Origin: JALYZC01 sp963725645
GTDB taxonomy: Bacteria > Actinomycetota > Thermoleophilia > Solirubrobacterales > Solirubrobacteraceae
Direction: 5' to 3'
Assembly: GCA_963725645.1 (NCBI GenBank)
Contig: CAVRZD010000002.1
Span: 1,302,001 to 1,366,000 of the forward strand
Length of the DNA stretch: 64,000 nt
Positions 27,647-36,227 of this stretch are shown in pieces. Position numbers and translations under genes: made by a program. How positions within the stretch are numbered: the stretch's first letter is position 1; each line of letters begins with the position of its first letter. Below the pieces are notes generated by a model, which ran no database searches, was not told the DNA's origin, and was given only the letters and a program-made list of their open reading frames with translations.

Positions 27647-27687
27647 GCGGTTTGCGGCGGCGCCGCCGCCGCGGATAGGCTGGCCGC

Positions 27688-28128
27688 ATGGGTCGTCGCA
27701 CCGTCGCCGCCGTCGTCGTGGTCATCGGCGGGCTGCTGCTGTTCGTGAGCCTGTTCGTCGAGTGGTACGACCCCGGCACGAGCGGCTGGACGGCGTTCGA
27801 GGTCCTCGACCTCGTGCTCGCGTTCGCGGCCGTGGTCGCGCTGTCCGCCGGCCTCGGCGCCCTGTTCGGCGAGCGCTGGCCGGAGCACGCCCGCTTCGTG
27901 CCGGTCATCGGCTTGGTCGCCGCGGTGATCGTGCTGACGCAGCTGATCGACCCGCCGCCGCTGGTCCACGACGCCTCCCGGAAGGCGGGCGGCTTCCTCG
28001 CGCTCGTGGGCTCGCTGATCCTGGTCGCGGGCGGCGTGCTGGCGCGGCGCGAGTCGGTCACCGACCGGCGCGACAGCGATGCCGCGCTGAAGCGCACGAT
28101 GCAGCGGCGGCACGAGGAGGGGCTGTAG
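27688..28128 (+). CDS. small four-helix membrane protein
   Basis: A 146-residue hydrophobic protein with four predicted transmembrane segments (starting near residues 6, 40, 73 and 100). A periplasmic loop contains FVEWYDPGTSGWTAFEV after the first helix, a pattern seen in small actinobacterial membrane proteins of unknown function. The C-terminal 25 residues are charged and cytoplasmic. It starts 41 bp after the PEP carboxykinase stop and may be co-transcribed. It ends just before the 172-bp palindromic element. No function can be assigned. Confidence 0.7.
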   Translation: MGRRTVAAVVVVIGGLLLFVSLFVEWYDPGTSGWTAFEVLDLVLAFAAVVALSAGLGALFGERWPEHARFVPVIGLVAAVIVLTQLIDPPPLVHDASRKAGGFLALVGSLILVAGGVLARRESVTDRRDSDAALKRTMQRRHEEGL

Positions 28129-28132
28129 GGCG

Positions 28133-28304
28133 CTAGATGATTGATTCCGCGGCCGCGTGTGCGTGGGGGCGTGCGGGAGCAAGCTGGGCGGGGGAAGCAG
28201 GGCGAAGCCAATACCAGCTGGTATTGGCGAGCCCGATGACCTCGATCCAGCGCAGCTATCCGCACGTCATCCACGTGCGCGGGGTCGTGGAATCACTCAT
28301 CTAG
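28133..28304. mobile_element. MITE-like 172-bp imperfect palindrome flanked by CTAG
   Basis: A non-coding element between two convergent genes. The ends are inverted repeats: CTAGATGATTGATTCC at 28133-28148 and its complement CTAGATGAGTGATTCC at 28304-28289, with one mismatch. Complementarity continues inward along most of the length: CGTGCGG at 28170-28176 pairs with 28260-28266, AGC-type and GGG/CCC blocks follow, and the centre is a perfect 22-bp palindrome (28207-28228). Both ends carry TA within CTAG, which fits a TA target duplication of the IS630/Tc1 type. It has no open frame. A large bidirectional terminator is the main alternative. Confidence 0.6.
28207..28228. repeat. perfect 22-bp palindrome
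   Basis: Each arm reads GCCAATACCAG toward the centre. It is the exact middle of the larger palindromic element and the most AT-rich part of it. It could be the loop end of a cruciform or hairpin, or a protein-binding site. Confidence 0.8.
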
Positions 28305-29863
28305 TTCCCGGCGGCGTAGTGGACGATCGAGGTGTCCACGAGCCACTCGACCGGGGCCTTGTCGTCGGTGTAGACGCTGCCGCCTCTGAGCGCCGGGCCG
28401 AGCTGCGCGGTGGCCGCTGCGAGCGTCGGGCGTAGCCCGCCTGGCACGCGGGCGCGCGCCAGGCGGCTCGTCGACAGGTCCCCGACCGACGCGACCAGCA
28501 TCGTGTTCGTCGGCTCGATCGGGTCGCGCAGGACGTGGGGGAAGGCGGTGCGCATGGTGGCGGCGAGCGTGCGCTCGAGCGCCGACTCGCCCTTGGGGTG
28601 GCCGACGTTGATGATCACGACGCCGCGCCGCGTCAGCCGCTGGCGCACGAGCGCGAAGAATTCGCGCGTAGTGAGATAGAACGGAATGTAGGGCTGGCGG
28701 TAGGCGTCGATCCCGATCACGTCGTAGCGGGCCCGGGTCCGGCGCAGGAACGGCCGCGCGTCCTCGGTGCGGACGCGGAGGCGCGGGTTGCGCATGTCGA
28801 AGTAGCGCCGCCCGACCGCGCTGACGTCACCGTCGATCTCGACGCCGTCGATCGCGGTCCCCGGGTAGAAGCGGGCGTAGGCGCGCGCCACGGTGCCGCC
28901 GGCGTTGCCCAGCATGGCCATGCGGCGCGGCGGCGCGTCCAGCCGCGCGAACGGGAGCACGCTGTAGGCGTCCCAGTAGCCATCGGTCAGCACCGTGGCC
29001 GGCCGGTACAGCGAGTGGACGGCCTGGCCCTCGTTGAGCTCGAGCCGGCGCTCGTCGCCGACCTGGACGACCCGCAGGTACTGGTAGGGGGTCTCCTGCT
29101 CGAACACCACCTTCTCGCCGCTCGTGCCCGGCTTGGTCACGCCGGGCGGGAGCGCCAGCAGCGCGCCGAGCGCCAGCGGGACGAGCAGCGCCCGGCGCGG
29201 CAGGCCCGACGCGGCGGCCGCCAGCGCCAGCGCGGTCGCGAAGCCGATGAAGGTGCGCTGCGTCCCCACGAGCGGGATGAGCACCAGCGCGGAGACGAAG
29301 ACGCCCAGGAGGCTCCCGATCGTGGACACGGCGTACAGCCGGCCGGCGACCTCACCGGCCTGCTCGACCGAGCCGACCGCGAGCCGGATCGCCCACGGTG
29401 AGATCGCGCCGAGCAGCAGGACGGGCAGCGCGACGAGCACCAGCACCGCCGCCAGCGAGCCGATGAAGGCGCCGGCGTCCACGTGGTCGAGGGCCCGCAC
29501 CGCCGCGTGCAGGAAGGGTCCGGCGACGAGCGGCACGACCGCCAGCAGGACGGCCGCGGCCAGCACGGTGAGCCGCAGTTCGCGCTCGTGCGGGTGGCGA
29601 TCGGCAACCCGGCCCCCGAGCCAGTAGCCGACGGACAGCGCGACGAGCACGACGCCGATCGTGTTGGCCCAGATGATCGTCGAGGCGCCGAAGTCGGGGG
29701 CGAGCAGGCGGGCGGCGGCGATCTCGGCGCCGAGGCTGGCGGCCCCGCCCGTGAAGACGAGGACGAGCAGCGCCAGCGGCGCCCGACCTCCGCGCGGACC
29801 CGGTGTCGGCGCCGCGGTGCGATCCGGTGCCGACGCGGCCTCGAGCGTCCCGCTTGGCTCCAT
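28301..29863 (-). CDS. membrane-bound spermidine synthase-like protein
   Basis: A 520-residue protein with two parts. Residues 25-260 hold seven or eight transmembrane segments (LGAEIAAARLLAPDFGASTIIWANTIG is the usual first motif). Residues about 265-510 form a spermidine-synthase/SAM-methyltransferase fold (YQYLRVVQVGDERRLELNEG, LGNAGGTVARAYARFYPG, GVEIDGDVSAVG, YDVIGIDAYRQPYIPFYLTTREF). The SAM-binding glycine motif reads GNAGGT. The fused form is common in Actinobacteria; whether it makes polyamines is unclear. The TAG stop lies in the CTAG end of the palindromic element and would be unchanged without the element. Confidence 0.8.
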   Translation of the reverse strand: MEPSGTLEAASAPDRTAAPTPGPRGGRAPLALLVLVFTGGAASLGAEIAAARLLAPDFGASTIIWANTIGVVLVALSVGYWLGGRVADRHPHERELRLTVLAAAVLLAVVPLVAGPFLHAAVRALDHVDAGAFIGSLAAVLVLVALPVLLLGAISPWAIRLAVGSVEQAGEVAGRLYAVSTIGSLLGVFVSALVLIPLVGTQRTFIGFATALALAAAASGLPRRALLVPLALGALLALPPGVTKPGTSGEKVVFEQETPYQYLRVVQVGDERRLELNEGQAVHSLYRPATVLTDGYWDAYSVLPFARLDAPPRRMAMLGNAGGTVARAYARFYPGTAIDGVEIDGDVSAVGRRYFDMRNPRLRVRTEDARPFLRRTRARYDVIGIDAYRQPYIPFYLTTREFFALVRQRLTRRGVVIINVGHPKGESALERTLAATMRTAFPHVLRDPIEPTNTMLVASVGDLSTSRLARARVPGGLRPTLAAATAQLGPALRGGSVYTDDKAPVEWLVDTSIVHYAAGN

Positions 29864-29912
29864 GCGGCAACGATAGCCCGGGGTGGACGCCGGAGCTTTT
29901 TGTCACAGCCCG

Positions 29913-29961
29913 TTGATAATTCGCGGGAACAGCGGGTAGTTTGTTCGCAGTCCCAACAAAC
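29913..29961 (+). promoter_or_regulatory. XylR-type operator overlapping a promoter
   Basis: The inverted repeat GTTTGTT (29939-29945), 9 bp, AACAAAC (29955-29961) closely matches the XylR/ROK operator consensus, TTAGTTTGTT to AACAAACTAA. Its left arm overlaps a candidate -10 TAGTTT (29937-29942), with -35 TTGATA at 29913-29918 and an 18-bp spacer. A repressor bound here would block the ROK gene and any readthrough into xylF. Confidence 0.72.
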
Positions 29962-29992
29962 CTCGCCAGGAGAACGAGGATTTGCGCAGGTC

Positions 29993-31231
29993 ATGACGAG
30001 AAGTGCCTCCGGGTCATTGGGGTCGCTGCGGGTGCTCAACCGCGATCGCGTCGTTCAGGCGCTGCGGGAGCTCGGCGTCACCAGCCGCGCCGATATCGCC
30101 CGACACACCGGCCTCTCGCGCAGCACCGTGTCGAGCCTGGTGACGGACCTCAGGCACGACGGCCTGGTCGTCGAGCGGGACGGAGGGCGCGGCCCCGGGG
30201 CCCCCGCCGCGCACAGCGGGCGGCCGCCCGTGCTGATCGGGCTGAGCCGCTCCGCCGGTGTGGTCGTCGGCGTCGACTTCGGCAAGCGCCACCTCGCCGT
30301 GGCGGTCTGCGACCTGTCCCACGAGGTCCTCGCGGAGGCCTGGCGCGAGATGGACGACGACTACCCCGCGGGCCACGGGATGGACACGGCGGCCGCGCTG
30401 GTCGGTCGGGCGCTCGACCAGGCCGACGCGGACCGCGACCGCGTGCTCGGCGTGGGCCTTGGGTTGCCGGGCCCGATCCACCGCCTCACGGGAACGATCG
30501 GGTCGCCGGCGATCCTGCCCGGATGGGTCGGGGTCCACGTGACCGACCAGATGACCCAGCGCCTCGGCCTCCCCGTCCACGTCGACAACGACGCGAACCT
30601 CGGCGCGTTGTCCGAGTTCCAGTGGGGCGCCGGCCGCGGCTCGGCCGCGCTGGCCTACCTGAAGGTGGCGACCGGGATCGGCGCGGGGATGGTCGTCGAC
30701 GGGCGGCTGTTCCGCGGCACCGGCGGGACGGCGGGGGAGATCGGGCACACGACCATCGACGAGAACGGCCCGATCTGCCGCTGCGGCCGGCGCGGCTGCC
30801 TGGAGACCTTCGCCGCGGGCCCGGCGCTCGTCGAGCTGCTGCGCCCCAGCCTCGGCCCCGACCTGACCGTCGAGGGCGTGCTCGAGCGCGCGTCGGAGGG
30901 GGACCCCGGATGCCAGCGGGCGATCGCCGACGCCGGCCGTCACATCGGCGCGGCGCTGGGCAACCTCTGCAACCTCATCAATCCCGAGCGGATCGTCGTC
31001 GGCGGAACCCTGGGTGCGGCCGGTGACCTGCTGCTCGACCCGATCCGCGAGGCCGTCGAGCGCGCCGCCATTCCGTCGGCGGCGGACGACGTCGACATCG
31101 TGCCGGCCGTGCTCGGCGAGCGCGCGGAGCTGCTCGGCGCCATCGGCCTGGTCCTGCACGAGGGCGACGGCCGGCCGGGGGTCGGCGCCGACGAGCCGAT
31201 CACCGCGGCGGCCATCTCGGGGCCGGCATGA
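29993..31231 (+). CDS. xylR: ROK family transcriptional regulator (XylR/Rok7B7-like)
   Basis: A 412-residue ROK-family repressor. Residues 10-75 form a winged helix-turn-helix (LNRDRVVQALRELGVTSRADIARHTGLSRSTVSSLV). Residues about 85-400 form the ROK sugar-kinase-like domain, with DFGKRHLAVAV, VHVDNDANLGAL and the zinc motif CRCGRRGCLETF. GGTAGEIGHT precedes the zinc site. The adjacent xylFGH genes and the XylR-like operator upstream make a xylose-type sugar the probable effector. The same gene order, a ROK regulator beside xylFGH, is known in Streptomyces (rok7B7). The symbol is by context; autoregulation is inferred from operator position. The ATG at 29993 starts just before the helix-turn-helix. 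Confidence 0.82.
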   Translation: MTRSASGSLGSLRVLNRDRVVQALRELGVTSRADIARHTGLSRSTVSSLVTDLRHDGLVVERDGGRGPGAPAAHSGRPPVLIGLSRSAGVVVGVDFGKRHLAVAVCDLSHEVLAEAWREMDDDYPAGHGMDTAAALVGRALDQADADRDRVLGVGLGLPGPIHRLTGTIGSPAILPGWVGVHVTDQMTQRLGLPVHVDNDANLGALSEFQWGAGRGSAALAYLKVATGIGAGMVVDGRLFRGTGGTAGEIGHTTIDENGPICRCGRRGCLETFAAGPALVELLRPSLGPDLTVEGVLERASEGDPGCQRAIADAGRHIGAALGNLCNLINPERIVVGGTLGAAGDLLLDPIREAVERAAIPSAADDVDIVPAVLGERAELLGAIGLVLHEGDGRPGVGADEPITAAAISGPA

Positions 31232-31287
31232 CCCCAGGACGTGTGATGAACCCCGTTCCACCATCAACCGCAGGAGGCACATCAACC

Positions 31288-32381
31288 ATGTTCGAAATCC
31301 CTCGACGAGGCCGTGGGGCTCGCCGGCGTGGCGATCGTCGCGCTCGGCCTACTCGCAGCGGGCTGCGGGAGCAGCAGCAGCGGCGGCGGTCCCAAGATCG
31401 CGCTGCTGCTTGCCGGAGAACAAGACGGCGCGCTACGAGACGCAGGACCGTCCGCTGTTCGAGAAGCAGCTCAAGGCGGACTGTCCGAATTGCGAGCTCA
31501 TCTACAGCAACGCCAACCAGGACCCGGCCAAGCAGCAGCAGCAGGCCGAGGCGGCGCTGACGCAGGGCGCCAAGGTGCTGGTGCTCGACGCCGTGGACGC
31601 GGCGTCGGCGGACGTGATCGTGAAGCGGGCCAACCAGCAGAAGGTCCCGGTGCTCGCGTATGACCGCCTGATTCCCAATGCCGACATCGCCGCGTACGTG
31701 TCGTTCGACAACGTGCGCGTCGGGAAGCTGCAGGCGACGGCGCTGACGCAGCGGCTCAAGTCCTCCGGCCAGGCCACCCCGACGATCACGATGATCAACG
31801 GCGCGCCGACCGACAACAACGCGAAGCTGTTCAAGCAGGGCGCGCTGAGCGTCTTCAACAGCAGCGGCGTGAGGATCGGCAAGCAGTTCGACACGCCGGA
31901 CTGGAGCCCGGACAAGGCCCAGAACGAGATGCAGCAGGCGATCACGGCGCTGGGGAACAACGGGTTCACCGGTGTCTACGCCGCCAACGACGGCACGGCG
32001 GGCGGCGCGATCGCGGCCATGACCTCGGCGGGCATCCAGCCGTCGACGAGGCCGACGACCGGACAGGACGCCGAGCTGGCTGCGGTCCAGCGGATCCTCG
32101 CCGGGCAGCAGTTCATGACGGTGTACAAGGCGGTGAAGCTCGAGGCGCCGGCGGCGGCGACGATCTCCTACGCCCTCGCCCAGGGCAAGCAGCCTCCCAC
32201 TCCGCCGATCAACGGCACGACCAACAACGGATTGAAGAACGTGCCGTCGACGATCCTCACCCCGGTGGCGGTCACGAAGGCCAACATCAACAGCACGATC
32301 GTCAAGGACGGATTCTGGACGGCGGCGCAGATCTGCACGGGCGCGTACGCGGCCGCGTGCAAGGCGGCGGGAATCGCATGA
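31288..32381 (+). pseudogene. xylF: xylose-type ABC transporter substrate-binding lipoprotein XylF, two +1 shifts
   Basis: A periplasmic sugar-binding protein of about 363 residues after repair, anchored by a lipobox (LLAAGCG). The mature part matches XylF: ENKTARYETQDRP, NANQDPAKQQQQAEA, VLVLDAVDAASAD, YDRLIPNADIAAYVSFDN, INGAPTDNNAKLFKQGA, DTPDWSPDKAQNEM and YAANDGTAGGA. The frame shifts +1 at 31299-31301 (CCC; the repaired start reads MFEILDEAVGLAG) and at 31410-31412 (repaired IALLLPENKT). Both are single extra bases in the first 125 bp; the remainder is intact. AGGAGG at 31272 supports the ATG at 31288. It supplies xylose or a similar sugar to XylGH. Confidence 0.85.
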
Positions 32382-32404
32382 GCCGCTGACACCAGGCGCT
32401 TTCG

Positions 32405-32433
32405 GCCGGGTGGCGCCGCACGCGCCACCCGGC
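32405..32433 (+). repeat. intra-operon hairpin between xylF and xylG
   Basis: GCCGGGTGGCGC (32405-32416), a 5-nt loop, then GCGCCACCCGGC (32422-32433) form a perfect 12-bp stem. No T-tract follows. Such hairpins after binding-protein genes usually protect the 5' mRNA or reduce downstream expression, giving excess binding protein. Confidence 0.65.
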
Positions 32434-32474
32434 GCAGCGCCGCGGGGAAGGCCCACGATCGGAAAGGAACAGAC

Positions 32475-33272
32475 ATGAACTCCAACGCCCCTCTGCTGCA
32501 GCTCAAGGGGGTGAGCAAGCGGTTCGGGCCCGTGCAGGCGCTCAGCGACGTCGACTTCGAGGTGCACCCCGGCGAGGTGGTTGGGCTCGTGGGCGACAAC
32601 GGCGCCGGCAAGTCCACGCTCGTCAAGACCATCGCGGGCATCTACTCGCCCGATGAGGGCGAGTTCTACTTCGACGGGCAGCCGGTGTCGATCACCGGCC
32701 CCAAGTCGGCGGTGGCGCTCGGGATCGCGACCGTCTACCAGGACCTCGCGCTGTGCGACAACCTCGACACGGTGGCCAACCTGTTCCTCGGTCAGGAGGA
32801 GATCGCCGGTGGTGTCGGAACGGTCGTCCGGCAGCTCGACGAGGTCGACATGGAGCACCGCTCGCACGAGCTGCTGGACCAGCTGTCGGTCACCATCCCG
32901 AGCGTGCGCTCGGAGGTGGGCACGCTGTCCGGCGGCCAGCGCCAGCAGGTCGCCGTCGCGCGCTCCCTGCTGGGCGAGCCCAAGCTCGTGCTCCTGGACG
33001 AGCCGACCGCCGCCCTGGGCGTGTCCCAGACGGCCCAGGTGCTGGCGCTCATCACGCGTCTGAAGGAGCGCGGGCTCGGCGTCGTCATGATCAGCCACAA
33101 CCTCGCCAACGTCTTCCAGGTCGTCGATCGCATCTTCGTCCTGCGCCTCGGCTCCAGGGCCGGGGACTTCGACACCGAGCGGACGACGCAGGAGCACGTC
33201 GTGGGGGCCATCACCGGCGCGGAGTTCGGTGACAAGCCGGCGGCCGACGACCGAACGGAGGGGGAGCGATGA
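32475..33272 (+). CDS. xylG: sugar ABC transporter ATP-binding protein XylG-like (single domain)
   Basis: A 265-residue ATPase energising sugar uptake. Walker A is GDNGAGKST near residue 38, the Q-loop is TVYQDLALCDNLD, the signature is GTLSGGQRQQ, Walker B is LVLLDEPTAAL and the switch is ISHNLANVFQ. E. coli XylG has two fused ATPase domains (about 500 residues). This one has a single domain, as in actinobacterial XylG homologues, so it should act as a homodimer. GGAAAGGA precedes the ATG. The stop overlaps the permease start as ATGA. Confidence 0.85.
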   Translation: MNSNAPLLQLKGVSKRFGPVQALSDVDFEVHPGEVVGLVGDNGAGKSTLVKTIAGIYSPDEGEFYFDGQPVSITGPKSAVALGIATVYQDLALCDNLDTVANLFLGQEEIAGGVGTVVRQLDEVDMEHRSHELLDQLSVTIPSVRSEVGTLSGGQRQQVAVARSLLGEPKLVLLDEPTAALGVSQTAQVLALITRLKERGLGVVMISHNLANVFQVVDRIFVLRLGSRAGDFDTERTTQEHVVGAITGAEFGDKPAADDRTEGER

Positions 33273-34480
33273 GCACGCCAGAACAGGCTGCCCCGGCACC
33301 CGTCGCAGTGTCGAGCCCACGCGCAGAGTTCATGCGGCGGTTTCTCTCAGGCGACCTCGGCTTCCTCCGGGTCATCCTCATCCTGGTCGTCATCTGGGCG
33401 GTCTTCTACTCGCAGAACGACCGCTTCCTCTCGGCACAGAACCTCACGAACCTCGTCCTGCAGATCACGGCGATCGGCCTGATCTCGGTCGGCGTGGTGC
33501 TCGTGCTGCTGCTCGGCGAGATCGACCTGTCCGTGGGCGCGGTCAGCGGCCTGTGCGCGGCGATCATGGCCGTGGAGCAGGTCAAGCACGGATGGGACCC
33601 GTACGTCGCGATCGCGGCCGGCGTGGCGGCGGGCGCGGTGATCGGGGCCTTCCAGGGGTCCATCTTCGCCTACATCGGCGTCCCGGCGTTCGTCGTTACG
33701 CTGGCCGGCCTGCTCGCGTGGCAGGGCGCGCTGCTCTACGTGCTCGGCGACACCGGCACGATCAACATCACCAACAGCAAGATCGTCGGGCTGGCCAACA
33801 CGTTCTATTCCGAGACGACGAGTTGGATCATCGGCGCGGTGGCGGTGGCGCTGTACGCAGGGGTCAACCTATGGGGCTACCGGCGCCGGGTGGCGGCCGG
33901 GCTCTCCGAGCAGGCCTTCGGGCCGATCGTGATCCGGATCGTCGTGGTGGCGGCGGTGGTGATCGTTTCGATCGCGATCTTCAACCACGATCGCGGGCTC
34001 CCGCTTGCCGCGCTGATCCTGGTGGCCTTCGTGGCCGGGTTCCAGTACATCGTCTCGCGCACCCGGTACGGCCGGCACATCTTCGCGCTCGGCGGGAACA
34101 TCGAGGCCGCGCGTCGCGCCGGCATCAACATCGCCACGATTCGGGTCACCGTGTTCGCGCTCGCCGGCACGATGGCCGCGGTCGGCGGCATCATGGGGGC
34201 CTCGAGGCTGTTGGCGGTCAACCAGAGTTCCGGCGGCAGCGACCTGCTGCTGCTGGCAATCGCCGGGCCGGTGGTCGCCGGCACGAGCCTGTTCGGCGGC
34301 CGCGGCACGGTGTGGTCGGCGCTGCTGGGTGCCCTGGTGATCGGTTCGATCTCCAACGGCATGGACCTGCTCAATTACGACTCGTCGGTGAAATTCATGG
34401 TCACCGGTGGGGTGCTGCTGATCGCGGTAATCATCGACGCGCTCGCGCGGCGCCAGCGCCAGGCGCAGGGCAGGGTCTGA
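33269..34480 (+). CDS. xylH: sugar ABC transporter permease XylH-like
   Basis: A 403-residue inner-membrane permease with about ten transmembrane segments (residues 30 to 395). The XylH/RbsC family blocks are clear: NDRFLSAQNLTNLVLQITAIGLISVGVVLVLL, GEIDLSVGAVSGL, GVPAFVVTLAGLLAWQGALLYVLG, GRHIFALGGNIEAARRAGIN (the EAA-like ATPase contact loop) and GTSLFGGRGTVWSALLGALVIG. The ATG overlaps the xylG stop. It completes the importer. A strong hairpin 36 bp after its stop probably ends the operon. Confidence 0.9.
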   Translation: MSTPEQAAPAPVAVSSPRAEFMRRFLSGDLGFLRVILILVVIWAVFYSQNDRFLSAQNLTNLVLQITAIGLISVGVVLVLLLGEIDLSVGAVSGLCAAIMAVEQVKHGWDPYVAIAAGVAAGAVIGAFQGSIFAYIGVPAFVVTLAGLLAWQGALLYVLGDTGTINITNSKIVGLANTFYSETTSWIIGAVAVALYAGVNLWGYRRRVAAGLSEQAFGPIVIRIVVVAAVVIVSIAIFNHDRGLPLAALILVAFVAGFQYIVSRTRYGRHIFALGGNIEAARRAGINIATIRVTVFALAGTMAAVGGIMGASRLLAVNQSSGGSDLLLLAIAGPVVAGTSLFGGRGTVWSALLGALVIGSISNGMDLLNYDSSVKFMVTGGVLLIAVIIDALARRQRQAQGRV

Positions 34481-34515
34481 GGCCCGCCGCGAGCGGGCGA
34501 GCCTGGAGGAGGGAC

Positions 34516-34547
34516 CCGAGCTGCCCCGCCCGCGCGGGGCGGCTCGG
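34516..34547. terminator. bidirectional hairpin between xylH and the Gfo/Idh gene
   Basis: CCGAGCTGCCCCGC (34516-34529), loop CCGC, then GCGGGGCGGCTCGG (34534-34547) gives a 14-bp stem with one G-T pair. It abuts the corrected stop of the minus-strand oxidoreductase. There is no long T-tract, as is common for terminators in very GC-rich actinobacteria. Confidence 0.7.
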
Positions 34548-35619
34548 TCAGCCCGCGCGCAGCGCGACGACCTGCGCCGCGCCGGCGCTGGGCGCGCGCG
34601 GCCTCGAGGACCTCGAGGCCGGCGACCGCGTCGGCGGGATCGACCGGCGCCGGCCCGCCCTCGCGCAGCCAGCGCCGCACCGCGGCATAGAACTCCTCGT
34701 AGGCGCCGGGCTCGGTCTCGATCCGCGTCGTCTCCTCGCCGCGGGCGAGCCACCCCCAGCGCTCGGGCGGCTCGCGCCCCCAGTCCGGGTCGCCGGGGCG
34801 CCGCCCCGCGCCGAGCGCCGCCTCCTGGCCGTCGAGGCCGTCCTTGACGTAGGCGCCCCCGAGGCCGAGCAGGCGCATCCGCGCCTGCGGCAGCGCGGCC
34901 ACCGAGCTGACCCAGAGGTGGCTGCGTACGCCGCCCGGATGCGCGAGCGCGACGAAGGTGTCGTCGTCGACCGCCGCGCCCTGGCGGCGGCGCTCGACCT
35001 CCGCATAGACCTGCCTCGGGCGCCCAAACAGGAGGAGGGCCTGATCGACGAGATGGCTCCCCAGGTCGAAGAGCAGCCCGCCCGCTTCCTCGGGGGCGCC
35101 GCGCTCGCGCCAGACGTCCCGGATCGCGGGGCGCCAGCGCTCAAAGCGCGACTCGAAGCGCGTCACGGCGCCCACGGCGTCCTCGGCCCGCAGCCGCCGC
35201 ACCGTCAGCATGTCGCCGTCCCAGCGCCGGTTGTGGAACACCGTGAGCGGGACGTCCGCGGCGGTCGCGGCCGCGATCAGCGCGCGGCCGTCGGCGGCGG
35301 TGGCGGCGAGCGGCTTGTCGACGACGACGGCCAGCCCGGCGTCGATCGCGGCGCGCGCGAACGGGATGTGGGTGCGGTTGGGGCTCGCCACCACGACGAG
35401 GTCGTGGTCGTCCGCGAGCTCCCAGAGCGCGTCGGCGCTGTCGAGCACGCGCACGCCCGGCAGGTCGGCCTCGGCGCGGGCGCGGCGCTCCGGATTGGCG
35501 GTCACGACGGACGCGACCGCGAGCCCGGGCATGGCCGAGATCAGCGGGGCATGGAACACCGATCCGGCCACCCCGTAGCCGATCAGGCCGACGCGCAACG
35601 GGCTGGCGGCCTCGCTCAC
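34548..35619 (-). CDS. Gfo/Idh/MocA family oxidoreductase (frame shift near C-terminus)
   Basis: An NAD(P)-dependent sugar or inositol dehydrogenase-like protein of about 356 residues. The N-terminal Rossmann fold has GLIGYGVAGSVFHAPL, and VVDKPLA holds the catalytic Lys of the family EKP-type motif. GGLLFDLGSHLVDQAL supplies the conserved His of the C-terminal domain. Read without correction the frame runs on to 34375 with an unrelated Pro/Arg-rich tail. One extra base in a CCC (34590-34592 on the plus strand GGG) restores the tail SAGAAQVVALRAG and a stop at 34548, right beside the terminator. The GTG start overlaps the methyltransferase stop. The substrate is unknown; a sugar is suggested by the neighbouring xylose transporter. 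Confidence 0.82.
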
Positions 35620-36227
35620 GGGACGGCGTAACGCGCGAAGTAGCCCAGCGAGCCGCCGACCTGGCGTTCGAGGCGCAGGCCGGCCGCCTCGGCCCGCCGG
35701 CGCAGGGGACCGGGGAACACGACGTGAGGGTCGACCACGATCTCGCCGACGACGAGCCGCCCGCGCGGCTTCAGCACCCGCCGCAGCTCACGCAGCGCCG
35801 CATCCTGATCGGGGATCTCCCCCAGCACGGTGACGAGGTAGGCGGCGTCGTAGGCGGCGTCCTCGAAGGGCAGGCTGCGCGCGTCGCCCTGCGTGGCGGC
35901 GACGTTCGTCAGCCCGCGCTCGCCCGCCCGGAGCATCGTGTGGTCGAGCATCTCCTGCTGGAGGTCGAACAGGTCGAGCCGGCCGTCGGGACCGATCCAC
36001 TCGGCGACCTCGAGCGCGTAGTAGCCGGTGCCGGGACCGACCTCGAGCACGCGCTCGCCCGGCCGCGGGTCGAGCGCCTCGCGCAGGCGCGCGCGGGTGA
36101 TGAGCGGATGCGGAGCCTGGATCCAGATGCGCTGGTTGTACGGGCAGGCCGAGGGGTTCTTCCGCCACCACAGCGCGACGGCGAAGGCGGCCGTTCCGGC
36201 GGCGATGAGGGGCGTGCGCGCCCTCAT
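35616..36227 (-). CDS. class I SAM-dependent methyltransferase
   Basis: A 203-residue protein with an N-terminal hydrophobic segment (residues 5-18) and then a class I methyltransferase fold. The SAM motif is VLEVGPGTGYYALEVA, followed by DLFDLQQEML (acidic loop), GDARSLPFEDAAYDAAYLVTVLGEIPD and ALRELRRVLKPRGRLVVGE. The substrate is not identifiable. It overlaps the aldehyde dehydrogenase stop (ATGA) and the Gfo/Idh start (GTGA), so the three genes form a translationally coupled unit. The N-terminal helix suggests membrane attachment. Confidence 0.82.
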   Translation of the reverse strand: MRARTPLIAAGTAAFAVALWWRKNPSACPYNQRIWIQAPHPLITRARLREALDPRPGERVLEVGPGTGYYALEVAEWIGPDGRLDLFDLQQEMLDHTMLRAGERGLTNVAATQGDARSLPFEDAAYDAAYLVTVLGEIPDQDAALRELRRVLKPRGRLVVGEIVVDPHVVFPGPLRRRAEAAGLRLERQVGGSLGYFARYAVP

